The position numbers and the translations under genes are program-made. A stretch of 64,000 nt of DNA from CAZMCT01 sp964564785 (GTDB lineage Bacteria > Planctomycetota > Phycisphaerae > UBA1845 > Fen-1342). This document shows positions 32,898-45,200 of this stretch, piece after piece. The notes beneath the pieces were generated by a model. The model worked only from the letters and a program-made list of their open reading frames with translations. It did not search any database and had not been told where the DNA came from. The stretch is taken from assembly GCA_964564785.1 (NCBI GenBank), contig CAZMCT010000001.1, positions 1-64,000 on the forward strand. The letters are read 5' to 3'. Numbering within the stretch: position 1 is the stretch's first letter; each line of letters begins with the position of its first letter.

Positions 32898-34055
32898 ATG
32901 TCCGCCCTTCCGCCGGAAAACCCGCCGACGACTCCGCCGCAGCCCCCCCTGCCCCCGGCCTACGCCTGGCCGCAGTCCGCCGAGGCACGCAACGGCATGG
33001 CCATCGCCGCCCTCGTCTGCGGCATCCTGGGCCTGTTCATGTGCCCCCCGGCCGCGTTGCTCGGCATCATCTTCGGCATCATCGGCATCGTGCGATCGGC
33101 CAGCTTGCCCACCGGCCGCGGCCGCGGCCCCGCGATCGCCGGCTTGGTGTGCGGGGCGTGCGGCGTGCTGTACATCCCGTTGCTGCTGGCCATCCTGCTG
33201 CCGAGCCTGTCGCGGGCCCGCGAAATCGCGAAACGGGCGGTCTGCGCCAGCAACCTGCGCGGTGTCGGTCAGGGGATGAAGGTCTACTCCAACGACCACG
33301 CCGACTGGTACCCGATTGCGCCGTTCCTCGAACCGGAGCGCGGCGAGACGAATGCCATGTCCGTCGCGTTTATCGGCGCACTCGGCCGCAGCTACACGGA
33401 TCTGTTCACGAGTGAAACCGACCTCGCCCGCGTCCATCCCAGCCGCTCGCTGTTCATGCTGGTGATCGACGGTTCCTGTACGCCCAAGCACTTCATCTGC
33501 CCCAGCTCCGGAGATGTCGAGGACGACCTGCGCAATCTCAAGGCCGGGGTCCAGGTGGCCGCGCAGCCCGGCATCAACCGCTTCGATTTCAAGGGCTACC
33601 CCCATCTGAGCTACGGCTATCAGCTTCCGTTCGGCCCGCGGGGCCGGCCCAACGAGAATCTCGACCCGCGCATGGTGATCATGGCCGACAAGGGACCGTT
33701 CTTCGACGCCGGCGCCGCCGGGCCGGCCGGCGAGGTTCCCGACCGCTACGTGGCCGGCCACACCCCGGGCGCAGCCATCAGCCTCGCCAGCGTCAACCGC
33801 GACGCGACGGCACTGCTCCAGGCCGGCAACGACGCCTGGCGCCCGCTGAACAGCCGCAACCACCGGCAAGAGGGCGAAAATGCACTGTTCCAGGACGGCC
33901 ACGTCGAATTCACCAAACGGCCGATCTCGGGCGTGAACTTCGACAACATCTACACTGTGCAAGCGTCGCGCACGCTCGAGGACAGTCTGCTGGGCAATTC
34001 GCCGCAAGACCGGCTCGGCCCGCTCACCGAGACCGACTCGGTGATCGTGCCGTAA
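32898..34055 (+). CDS. DUF4190 / pseudopilin-like (H-X-DG) membrane protein
   Basis: 385 residues from ATG 32898 after GAGGAGG. A Pro-rich cytoplasmic start (residues 1-30) is followed by a DUF4190-like double hairpin (GMAIAALVCGILGLFMCPPA, ALLGIIFGIIGIVRSA, AIAGLVCGACGVLYIPLLLA). The last helix runs straight into LLPSLSRAREIAKRAVCASN, the post-helix of planctomycete type II secretion-like pseudopilins, then LRGVGQGMKVYSNDHADWYP. The C-terminal region ends with HRQEGENALFQDGHVEF, a variant of the H-X9-DG motif with ten residues between. There is no prepilin-peptidase cleavage site (G-F-T-L-x-E), so the DUF4190 part seems to replace the normal leader. Probably a membrane-anchored extracytoplasmic protein; function unknown. 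Confidence 0.8.
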   Translation: MSALPPENPPTTPPQPPLPPAYAWPQSAEARNGMAIAALVCGILGLFMCPPAALLGIIFGIIGIVRSASLPTGRGRGPAIAGLVCGACGVLYIPLLLAILLPSLSRAREIAKRAVCASNLRGVGQGMKVYSNDHADWYPIAPFLEPERGETNAMSVAFIGALGRSYTDLFTSETDLARVHPSRSLFMLVIDGSCTPKHFICPSSGDVEDDLRNLKAGVQVAAQPGINRFDFKGYPHLSYGYQLPFGPRGRPNENLDPRMVIMADKGPFFDAGAAGPAGEVPDRYVAGHTPGAAISLASVNRDATALLQAGNDAWRPLNSRNHRQEGENALFQDGHVEFTKRPISGVNFDNIYTVQASRTLEDSLLGNSPQDRLGPLTETDSVIVP

Positions 34056-34132
34056 CCCACCCATCCGCCGCGGCGCGGAGCGCGCTAAAATGAGGGGACT
34101 GCGCCGGCCATTCCGAGTTGGAGACGTACCGA

Positions 34133-36322
34133 ATGCGCGCCTGTTCACTCACCCGCTGGGTAATCTTGCTCGCCGCGATCCTCGCCGTTGCCTGGCCGGT
34201 GCCGGCCCAGACCAGCCAACCGGCCGCGTTTTCCATCCTGCACGTTTCCGACATTCACGTCGATGCGCACCTGGCGCGTACCGGCCCGCCCGGCGCCCTG
34301 CGCGGCGGCGAGACGATTCGCTGGATCTGCGAAGAAGCTGCCCGGCCGCAGGAGATCACCGACGCGGACGGCTCCGTGGCGTGGACCGCTCCGCCGCCCG
34401 CGGCGGCCATCGCGACCGGCGACCTGACCGAGTACGGCGTGATCGACGACACCTGGCAGGTGTTCGAGAAGGCGTTTGAACCGCTGCCGTGCAAGCTGTA
34501 CGTCCTCCCCGGCAATCACGACAACACCTGGGTCGCGATGTACGACGTCCTGCGGCGGCGACACGGTGGCGAAAACCACTCCTTCGACCTCGGCGGCTGC
34601 CACTTCGCGTGCATCAGCTCGGCCTCGCCGCAGGAGCCGGTGCCGTGCGTCGACGCCCGCACCCGCGCCTGGCTGAAGGCCGACCTCGAGCGGTTGCCGC
34701 CCGGCACGCCCGTGTTCGTCGCGCTGCACCATCCGCTTTACAGCGACGAGTTCGCCAACCCGGCCGAGCGCGAGCTGCTTGTCGACCTGCTGCGGGACTA
34801 CAACGTCGTGCTGCTGCTGTATGGCCACGGCCACGGCGTTGACGTCCGCGACAACGGCGGCGTGTTCGGCGCGATGGGGGGCTCCACGTTCGGCAAGAAC
34901 GCCGGCTACGGGCTGCTGACCGTGGCCGACGGTCGCGTGCGCTATGCCTATCGGTATCACCGCGACCCGCAGGCGCAGGAGGGCACCGGCGGGCCGCGCT
35001 GGAAAGTGCTGCACGACCGACCGTTGCCGAAGCAGGCAACGCCGCGGCTGTTCACGTTTGCCGAGCCCGCCGCCGACGGCGTCGTCGCGACCGGCCCGCT
35101 GCCTGTGCGCCTCGCGCCCAGCTCAGATTTGCCGGCGGGCAGTACGCTGGCGTGGCGCATCGATCGCGCTGCGCCCGAGGAGCGCCCGGCCGCCGACGGG
35201 CTCGACTTCACGCTTGACGCCGCCGCCCTGGTGCCCGGCACACATCTTCTGTCCGTCACGTTGTCGCGGCCCGACGGTGCGTCGGACACCCGTACGCGCA
35301 TCTTCCACGTCGAAGGCGGCGGCGTGCGGACACTCTGGCGCCGGCAGCTCCCGGCCGCCTTCAAGGCCGGGCCGGTGCTCATGGGCGAGCACGTGATTCT
35401 CGCCGGCAACGACGGGATGGTGCGCGCCCTGGCGGTCGCGGATGGCACCAAAACGTGGACCTTCGCGACCGGCGGCGAAATCCTCGGCACGCCCGCCGCG
35501 GCCGGCGACCGACTGATCTTCGGTTCCGGCGACGGTCGGGTGTACGCGGTGAGTGCGGCGGGGCAACAGGAGTGGATGTTCGCAGCCGGCCGGCCGGTCT
35601 ACGGCAGCCCGCTGGTGGCGGACGGGATCGTGTACGTGGGCGACAACGGCGGGCGGCTGCACGCGCTCGAGCTCACCGACGGCAAGCCGCGCTGGACGTT
35701 CGAGCGGGCGGATTTCCCGATCGAGTGCCGACCGGAGATCTGGGGCGAGCTGGTCACCTTCGGTGCATGGGACGGCTATCTGTATGCGCTCGACCGCGAG
35801 ACGGGTGTCTTGCACTGGAAAGTCCCGGGCCCAAAGGCGAAGGAAACGAACAACAACCGCTACTACGCCCCGGCCGACTGCGGCCCGGTCGCCCGCGGCG
35901 ACGCGCTCCTGGTGTGCGATCGCGGGTATCTGTTGGGGACATTCGCCGTCGACGGCGCAGCCGGCCCGACCTGGCCGCTGAAGGTCGCGGGGATTGCGGC
36001 CGCGGGCGAGCCGGACGTGCTTTACGCACGGACGATCGAGGATCGCGTGATGAAGCTCGACCGGGGAGGGCAACCGGTCTGGGAAGCCGGCGTGCCGGCC
36101 GGTCGCTTTCCCGTGCCACCCACGCCGCACGCGGACACGGTGTACGTGTGCTCGAATCGCGGGTTGCTGAGCGTTCTCGGTGCAGCCGACGGCCAGGTGC
36201 GCTGGCAGTACCAGGCGACGCCGGGGCTGTACGTCATGGCCCCGGTGGCGGTCGCAACCGAGGGGTCGTGCGTCGTCGCGGGGATGGACGGAACAGTGGT
36301 CGCGGTGCGCCCGCCGCGTTGA
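34133..36322 (+). CDS. Secreted metallophosphoesterase fused to a PQQ-type beta-propeller
   Basis: 729 residues from ATG 34133 with a signal peptide (RWVILLAAILAVAWPVPAQ). Residues ~30-270 are a calcineurin-like phosphoesterase with the full metal-binding set: VSDIHVDAH, ATGDLTEYG, LPGNHDNTW, ALHHPLYSDE and LYGHGHGVDV. A linker/Ig-like domain follows (about 300-390, ending TRTRIFHVEGGG). Residues ~395-725 hold at least seven PQQ/BamB-like blades (LAGNDGMVRALAVADGTKTW, FGSGDGRVYAVSAAGQQEWM, YVGDNGGRLHALELTDGKPR, FGAWDGYLYALDRETGVLHW, YVCSNRGLLSVLGAADGQVR). The enzyme would act on phosphoester substrates outside the cytoplasm, with the propeller as binding scaffold. It is a single-gene unit that converges with the lipoprotein gene at 36362. 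Confidence 0.88.
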   Translation: MRACSLTRWVILLAAILAVAWPVPAQTSQPAAFSILHVSDIHVDAHLARTGPPGALRGGETIRWICEEAARPQEITDADGSVAWTAPPPAAAIATGDLTEYGVIDDTWQVFEKAFEPLPCKLYVLPGNHDNTWVAMYDVLRRRHGGENHSFDLGGCHFACISSASPQEPVPCVDARTRAWLKADLERLPPGTPVFVALHHPLYSDEFANPAERELLVDLLRDYNVVLLLYGHGHGVDVRDNGGVFGAMGGSTFGKNAGYGLLTVADGRVRYAYRYHRDPQAQEGTGGPRWKVLHDRPLPKQATPRLFTFAEPAADGVVATGPLPVRLAPSSDLPAGSTLAWRIDRAAPEERPAADGLDFTLDAAALVPGTHLLSVTLSRPDGASDTRTRIFHVEGGGVRTLWRRQLPAAFKAGPVLMGEHVILAGNDGMVRALAVADGTKTWTFATGGEILGTPAAAGDRLIFGSGDGRVYAVSAAGQQEWMFAAGRPVYGSPLVADGIVYVGDNGGRLHALELTDGKPRWTFERADFPIECRPEIWGELVTFGAWDGYLYALDRETGVLHWKVPGPKAKETNNNRYYAPADCGPVARGDALLVCDRGYLLGTFAVDGAAGPTWPLKVAGIAAAGEPDVLYARTIEDRVMKLDRGGQPVWEAGVPAGRFPVPPTPHADTVYVCSNRGLLSVLGAADGQVRWQYQATPGLYVMAPVAVATEGSCVVAGMDGTVVAVRPPR

Positions 36323-36361
36323 GCGCCGGCGCGCGGGGTCGCGCGGCTCCATCGCGGCCGC

Positions 36362-37162
36362 TCAGGGCAGCCCGGACACCTCCATGACCTCCATTTCGTA
36401 GGTGTCGGGCGGGAGGACCAGCTCGAACTCGGCGGCGGCGAACTGCGCGTCCAGGTTCCACTCATCCAGCGTGGCGTCGTGCACCGGCTGCCCGGGAAGG
36501 TCGGTATAGCGGACCACCAGCCGCCGCGGAACGGCCGCCGCATCGGCTTCGAGCCACGCTTCCCACTCGGCCGTGCGGCTGCGGCAGGCAAGGTGGTGAC
36601 ACGCTCTTCCGGCGACGGTCTCGGTGCCGACGTAGCGGGCCGCGAGCAGTTCGGCGCGGAGGGCCGCGTAGGGGTCCGCGACAAGCAGCCCCGCCAACGG
36701 ATTGCGGTAGGCCAACTCCCGCCGCAGACGCCCGACCAGCTCGTCGAGGTCCCGCACGCCGTCCACGCGCGCGTACGCCCGGCGATCCACGTCCAGCGTG
36801 ATCAGCGTCCGGCCGTCAAACCGCGTGCGACGCACGGCTGCGGCGCTATTCAGGTCGACTGCCAGCCGATTCGGCCGGCGGACCCGGACGCGCCGCTCGG
36901 TCGCGCAGGTGACCGGGCCGCGCGGGCCGACGACGACCTCCTGCGCGATCCGCTCGCGGAAGCTGAACTGGCGTGCGGCCCCGATGGTGCGGCCGAGGGC
37001 GCGGAGCTGTTCGTCGGCACGGGGGTCGATCGTCGAGTCGGCGGGTCGCGCTGCGGCGCAGCCGGCCACCAGCGAAAAGGTCAGGGCACCCAGCAGCAGG
37101 GCAAACGGGCGGCCGGCAGACCGTTCAAAAAGGGAGCTGGCTTCGCACCAACATACTCTCAC
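36362..37162 (-). CDS. DUF2092-like periplasmic lipoprotein, start overlapped by a repeat element
   Basis: About 266 residues from the GTG at 37162, or 286 from the ATG at 37222; the start is uncertain because the repeat element at 37116-37216 covers it. The hydrophobic signal and lipobox (FALLLGALTFSLVAGCAAARP) are intact. The mature part resembles DUF2092 / LolA-like outer-membrane lipoprotein sorting folds: FSFRERIAQEVVVG, TERRVRVRRPNRLAVDL, RFDGRTLITLDVDRRAYARV, VAGRACHHLACRSRTAEWEA and RRLVVRYTDLPGQP describe antiparallel strands that carry a hydrophobic ligand in LolA. The last residues contain no anchor. Function is likely lipid or pigment binding in the periplasm, by fold only. Confidence 0.75.
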   Translation of the reverse strand: MRVCWCEASSLFERSAGRPFALLLGALTFSLVAGCAAARPADSTIDPRADEQLRALGRTIGAARQFSFRERIAQEVVVGPRGPVTCATERRVRVRRPNRLAVDLNSAAAVRRTRFDGRTLITLDVDRRAYARVDGVRDLDELVGRLRRELAYRNPLAGLLVADPYAALRAELLAARYVGTETVAGRACHHLACRSRTAEWEAWLEADAAAVPRRLVVRYTDLPGQPVHDATLDEWNLDAQFAAAEFELVLPPDTYEMEVMEVSGLP

Positions 37163-37216
37163 GGCAGCGCCAAGCGCTACTCCCCCGGTGCCTAGCCCCT
37201 GTTTTGGCGGACTGCT
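37116..37216 (+). repeat. ~100-bp inverted-terminus element, copy 4 (forward), over the lipoprotein start
   Basis: Left end GGCAGACCGTTCAAAAAGGG (from 37115-37116), interior GCTGGCTTCGCACCAAC then GGCAGCGCCAAGCGC and CGGTGCCTAGCCCC, right end CTGTTTTGGCGGACTGCT. The ends are inverted repeats of each other. On the minus strand it stays open throughout in the frame of the downstream lipoprotein. Confidence 0.75.
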
Positions 37217-37371
37217 GGGCATGAACTGATCCTTGTAGCTGAGCGTCGGCAGCAGCGCACTCTCCCGCCGGCATCGAAAGCGTACACGCGACGGCAGTCG
37301 GCTGCACACAAACACGGTCGGCATGGCCCCGGCCCCCGGGATTCCACGATCCTCCGGCGAGTTCGCTCGCG

Positions 37372-39030
37372 CTACAGCTCCGGCCCGCCGTCGTACCGGC
37401 CGTAGACCGATTCGAGCGTCTGCATCATCTCGCCCACGGTGGCGAGGGCCTCGCTGGCCTCGATCAGCGCGGGCATCACGTTGGCGCCGTCGAGGGCCGC
37501 CTGGCGCAGAGCGGCCAGCGCGCGGGCATGCCGGTCGCGCAGGGCCGGATCGCCGTTGCGACGGGCCTTCAGGTCGCGCACGCGACCGACCTGCTCGCGC
37601 TCGACGGCCTCGTCGATCTTGAGCGTCGGGATGCGCTCGAAGTCGTGCTCGTGGTACTTGTTCACACCGATCATGACACGTTCGCCCCGGTCGAACTCGG
37701 CCCCGTAACGGTGCGACGAGTCCGCGATCGCCCGGCGGAAATAGCCCTGCTCGGTGGCCGGCAAGACGCCGCCGTAGGACTTGTACACGTGCTCAATCAG
37801 CTCGAGCGCCTGCCGCTCGACCTCGTTCGTGAGGCTCTCGACGAACCAGCTCCCGCCCAGCGGGTCGACCGTCCGCGTGACGCCCGTTTCGTCCGCGATG
37901 ATCTGCTGGGTGCGCAGCGCGATTTTGACCGCGTTCTCCGTCGGCAGCGCCAGCGTCTCGTCCATGCTATTGGTGTGCAGGCTCTGCGTTCCACCCAACA
38001 CGGCGGCCAGGGCCTGGTAGGCCACGCGGATGATGTTCACCATCGGCTGCTGCTCGGTCAGCGAGACGCCGGCCGTCTGGCAGTGGCAGCGAAGCCACCA
38101 GCTCCGCTCTTTCTTGGCGTGGTAGCGGTCGCGCATGATGCGGGCCCACATCCGCCGGCCGGCCCGCATCTTGGCGATCTCCTCGAAGAACTCGTTGTGC
38201 ACATCCCAGAAGAAGGAAAGCCGTTGGGCGAAAGCGTCGATGTCCAGCCCGCGCTTGAGCGACTCCTCCACGTAGCACATGCCGTCGGCGATCGTGAACG
38301 CCAGCTCCTGCGGCGCCGTGGCCCCGGCTTCGCGGATGTGGTAGCCGCTGATCGAAACCGTGTTCCACTGCGGCATGTGGTGCGTGCAGTACTCGATCGT
38401 GTCAATCACCAGCTTCACGCTCGGAGCGGGCGGAAACACGAACTCGTTCTGGGCGTGGAACTCCTTGAGGATGTCGTTCTGCAACGTGCCGCGCAGCTTG
38501 TCCAGGCCCACGCCCTGGCTGCGGGCCACGCAGATGTAGAACGCCAACAGAATCGCCGCCGGGGCGTTGATCGTCATGCTGGTCGAGACGTCGCCGAGCT
38601 GGATGCCGTCGAACAGCACCTTCATGTCTTCGAGCGAACTGATGGCCACGCCGCACTTGCCGACCTCGCCCAGCGAGAGCGGATCGTCGGAGTCGCGGCC
38701 CATCAGCGTCGGCAGGTCGAACGCGGTCGACAGGCCGGTCTGGCCCTTCTCGAGCAGGTACTTGAAACGCTGGTTGGTCTGGGCGGCGGTGCCGAAGCCC
38801 GCGAACTGCCGCATCGTCCAGACCCGGTGGCGGTACATGTCGCGGTGGAACCCGCGGGTGTACGGAAACTGCCCCGGCTCGCCGATGTCATCCAGGAACT
38901 CGATCCCGCCCACATCTTCCGGCCCATATACCCGGCGGATCGGGATGCCCGAGATCGTCGTCGGATCGCGGCCCTCCAGACGGGTCGCGGGACTCTTGCG
39001 AGCTGGCTGACGTGCGACTTCCGGACTCAT
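37372..39030 (-). CDS. Cobalamin-dependent acyl-CoA mutase large subunit, isobutyryl-CoA mutase-like
   Basis: 552 residues from ATG 39030. This is the TIM-barrel substrate domain of the methylmalonyl-CoA mutase superfamily, without the B12-binding domain, which must come from a separate small subunit not in this window. With a constant offset of 13 from the Propionibacterium enzyme, His244 is His231 (SISGYHIREAGATA), Tyr89 is Phe76 (WTMRQFAGFG) and Arg207 is Gln194 (LKEFHAQNEFVFPP). Phe plus Gln is the pair reported for isobutyryl-CoA mutase, where no carboxylate must be bound; Tyr plus Arg would mean methylmalonyl-CoA. Further conserved stretches are GGTQSLHTNSMDETLALPTE and DPLGGSWFVESLT. 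It lies 162 nt downstream of sucA on the same strand. Confidence 0.88.
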   Translation of the reverse strand: MSPEVARQPARKSPATRLEGRDPTTISGIPIRRVYGPEDVGGIEFLDDIGEPGQFPYTRGFHRDMYRHRVWTMRQFAGFGTAAQTNQRFKYLLEKGQTGLSTAFDLPTLMGRDSDDPLSLGEVGKCGVAISSLEDMKVLFDGIQLGDVSTSMTINAPAAILLAFYICVARSQGVGLDKLRGTLQNDILKEFHAQNEFVFPPAPSVKLVIDTIEYCTHHMPQWNTVSISGYHIREAGATAPQELAFTIADGMCYVEESLKRGLDIDAFAQRLSFFWDVHNEFFEEIAKMRAGRRMWARIMRDRYHAKKERSWWLRCHCQTAGVSLTEQQPMVNIIRVAYQALAAVLGGTQSLHTNSMDETLALPTENAVKIALRTQQIIADETGVTRTVDPLGGSWFVESLTNEVERQALELIEHVYKSYGGVLPATEQGYFRRAIADSSHRYGAEFDRGERVMIGVNKYHEHDFERIPTLKIDEAVEREQVGRVRDLKARRNGDPALRDRHARALAALRQAALDGANVMPALIEASEALATVGEMMQTLESVYGRYDGGPEL

Positions 39031-39192
39031 GCAAACCTCGCAACTTGGTCGTAACCCCGGCGCGATGCGCCGCATACGGGGACCGGACGGCCGAACCGCG
39101 CACGCACCGGGCGCTCCCTATCCTCACTATAGCCCATTTTCCGCTCCAGGCGAACGGGGAAGCAGGGCGCGCAGCGTCCTCGCGCCCAGCGC

Positions 39193-42048
<2,856 letters not shown>

Positions 42049-42203
42049 CGTGCGTATTCCCGTGTCAGCCAGCACCGCGCCCGATGTGGGCACCATCGGC
42101 AATTATAGTCGCAGGCCGGGCGGCAGCGGTGAGCGCGCGGAACGGCCCTTCGAAAACCCCCCGCACGGTCCGGCCCGGCAATCTTCCCGGCGGCTTGCGT
42201 GGA

Positions 42204-45200
42204 TCAGCGCCTCCGGCCGGCTCGCAGCAGCCCCGCCAGCGTGACCACCGTCAGCGCCGCCGCCGTGCCGGGGCACAGCGGCGAGCCGGTCGGGAGATCC
42301 TGGCCGGAGTCGTCACCGCCCCCGTCGTTCGGATCGACCGTGTTCGGCTTGTCATCTTTGGGCTCGTCGCCCGAGTCGTTCGGTTCGCCGGGTTCGTCGA
42401 CGGGTGGTTCGCCCGCGGTCGTGAACGTCCACACCGGCCCGGGCGTGCTGCCGCCGTCGTTGCGGGCATACACCTGCCAGCGGTACGTCGTCCCCGGCCG
42501 CAGGTCGGGCTCCGTCCACGCGCGCGACTGCGTGCTGGCCTTGAACACCAGCGCCTCGTCGCCCGCGGCGGCGAGGAAGAACTTGTAGACCGCAGCCCGC
42601 TCGGCCGCCGCCCAGCCGAACGTGACCGTCGTCGGCACGCCCGTTTCTCCGTCGGCCGGCTGCGGCGCGGACGGTGCATCCGGCGGCCGCTCGGCCCGCA
42701 CCTCGAGCACGGCGGTGCTGCTGAGGATCGAGCCGCAGGAGTTGGTCACGAGCACGGTATAGTGGCCGGCGTGCTCGCGAGCGGCCGCGTCAATCGTGTA
42801 CGTCGCGCTGGTCGCTCCGGGGATGCTCTGGCCCTCGAGCCGCCAGCGGTACTGAAGCGGCGGGGCGCCCGCGCCCGCGACGGAGAGCGTCGCCGGCTCG
42901 CCCGCGTATACCCACGTGTCCTCGGGCTGCTGCGTGATCCGCGGCGCAAGGACCGGCTGGCATTCGTCCGGCACGCCGTTGCCATCGCAGTCCGACGTGA
43001 CGCGGCCATGCAGCGCAAACGCGAGGTCGGCCGCCGCGTCGTACCAGACGGACGCCGCCACGCACTCGCCCCCGTGGCCAAACCCGCCGCCCGGATTGTG
43101 GATGTAATGCTCGCTCCCGGCCGGATGCGCGAGATTCGCCCGCCGCCACCAGAACTGCCCATATTCGAACCAGCCGCCCATCGCCTGCACCGAGATCCAG
43201 TACGTCCCGGCCGGCAGCTCCGCGCCCCCGAAGTCCCACGTGACTTCGGGGATGCCGCTCGTCCCGCGGCCGGTCACGCTGAGCAGCACCCGGCCGCCGG
43301 CCTCCCCACCCCCCGCCCGGTCCGCGATCTCGATCAGGAACGGCACGTCCGCGAATCCCGACCAGTCCTGGGCCTCGAACCAGGCGCGGCCGGCACCCAG
43401 GTGGGCCGTGGCCGTCAGCGTGAAATCGTCCCATGCCTTGCAGCTCCCGGCATCCCAGCCCACGTCGGCGAAATCCTGTGCGACCGCGTGCCCCTCCGCC
43501 GCAGGCCACTGCCGCAGGAGCGCGGCCAACTGTTCCAGCTCGCAGTCGTCCGCCACGCCGTTGTCGTTGCAGTCGAAGCTCGTCCCGTCGGCGAGGTCTT
43601 GTACGTCGGGCACGCCGTTCCCGTTGCAGTCCGCCTGGCAGTCGTCCGGCACGCCGTCGCCGTCCACGTCCTGGCTGGTCCCACCGGCCAGATCGCACTC
43701 GTCCGGCACCGCGTTGCCGTTGCAGTCCGAGCTGGTCCCCGCCCCCAGATCGCACGAGTCGCTCACGCCGTTGCCGTTGCAGTCGTCCTCGCACTCGTCC
43801 GGCACGCCGTTGCCGGTGCAGTCTTGGCTGCTGCCGGCCGCGATGTCGCACGTGTCCGCCTCCCCGTTCTGATTGCAGTCCGCCTCGCATTCGTCCGGCA
43901 CGCCGTTGCCGGTGCAGTCATCGCTCAGGCCGTCGCGGATGTCGAGCGCGTCCGCCCGGCCGTTGGCGTTGCAGTCGGTCCCGGCCGCGTACGCGTTGAC
44001 AATGCCGTATCCCCGCACGAACAGCGGATCGGTGGACTCGTCGGCATAGTCGCTCGCCGTCTCCAGCAGCGACTCGCGCAGCTCCGCCGGCGTCCACGTC
44101 GGGTGCGCCTGGATCAGGCACGCGACCGCGGCCGCGACCAGCGGCGTGCTCAGGGATGTGCCGTCCGCGGTCGTGTAGGACGCGTCGGCCGACGGCGAGA
44201 CGGTCCAGGTTGTCACCCCGCGGGCGAGCACCTCGGGTTTCACGCGGCCGTCCGCGGTCGGCCCGTCCGAACTGAAACTCGCGATCGCGCCGCTCTGCGT
44301 CACCGCGCCGCACGTGATGACCTCGAACGCGTCGGCCGGCGCGATCAGGTGCGACGTGTTGGGATTGGTGTCGTGCCCCTCGTTGCCGGCCGCATTGCAG
44401 CAGTGCAGCCCAAGGCTTGTGGCGGCGTTGACGGCGATCGTGGTGATGGCCGTCAGGCCGTCGAGATCGTGCTGGCCGTACCAGTCGATGTAGCCCAGTG
44501 ACGCAGTGGCCATGTCGCCGCCGTGGGCCTCGATGAACTCGAGCCCGGCGACGTAGTTGTCTTCCTCGGCGGGGTACTCGTCGGTCGTGTCCTCGGTCTT
44601 GCACAGAATGTACGAAGCGTCGAAGGCGCCGCCGACCAGCGCGTCCGGCATGTAGGCCGCCAGCGTGCCGAGGATGAGCGTGCCGTGGCGGTGCTGCGCG
44701 TCCGGGTCACCCGGCTCGATCGCCGTATTCCCGTCCTGGTCGACGAAGTCCCACTCCGCCACGACGCGCAGCGGCTTGTCCGGGTTGTGGAATGCGAGGT
44801 GGGAGCGCTGGAAGCCCGTGTCGAGCACGCCCACGATCACCCCCGCCCCCGTGTAGCCCGCCTTGTGGAGCTTCACCAAATTGATCTGCGTGAGCTGCGG
44901 CGTCGCGTAGCCGTAGTCGAGATCGAACGCGCGGTCGGGCGCGCCGTGCGGCGGCGCCGGAACGTCTGCTCCCTGCGCCGCCGCCACCCGCCGCGCGCGG
45001 GCTACCGGCTGGAGCTTTTCCACGAACGGCAGCGCCGCGACCTGCGCCACCTGCGCCCGTGTGGCCCAAACCGACGCCGCGTTCAGCCAGCGCGACGTGA
45101 CGTGCAGCCTCGCCCCCGTCGCCCGCACGGCCGCGACGTAGCGCTCCGCCACCGGCAGATCACGTTCCGTGAACAGCGCGCCCCCGCGCGCCGCCGTCCC

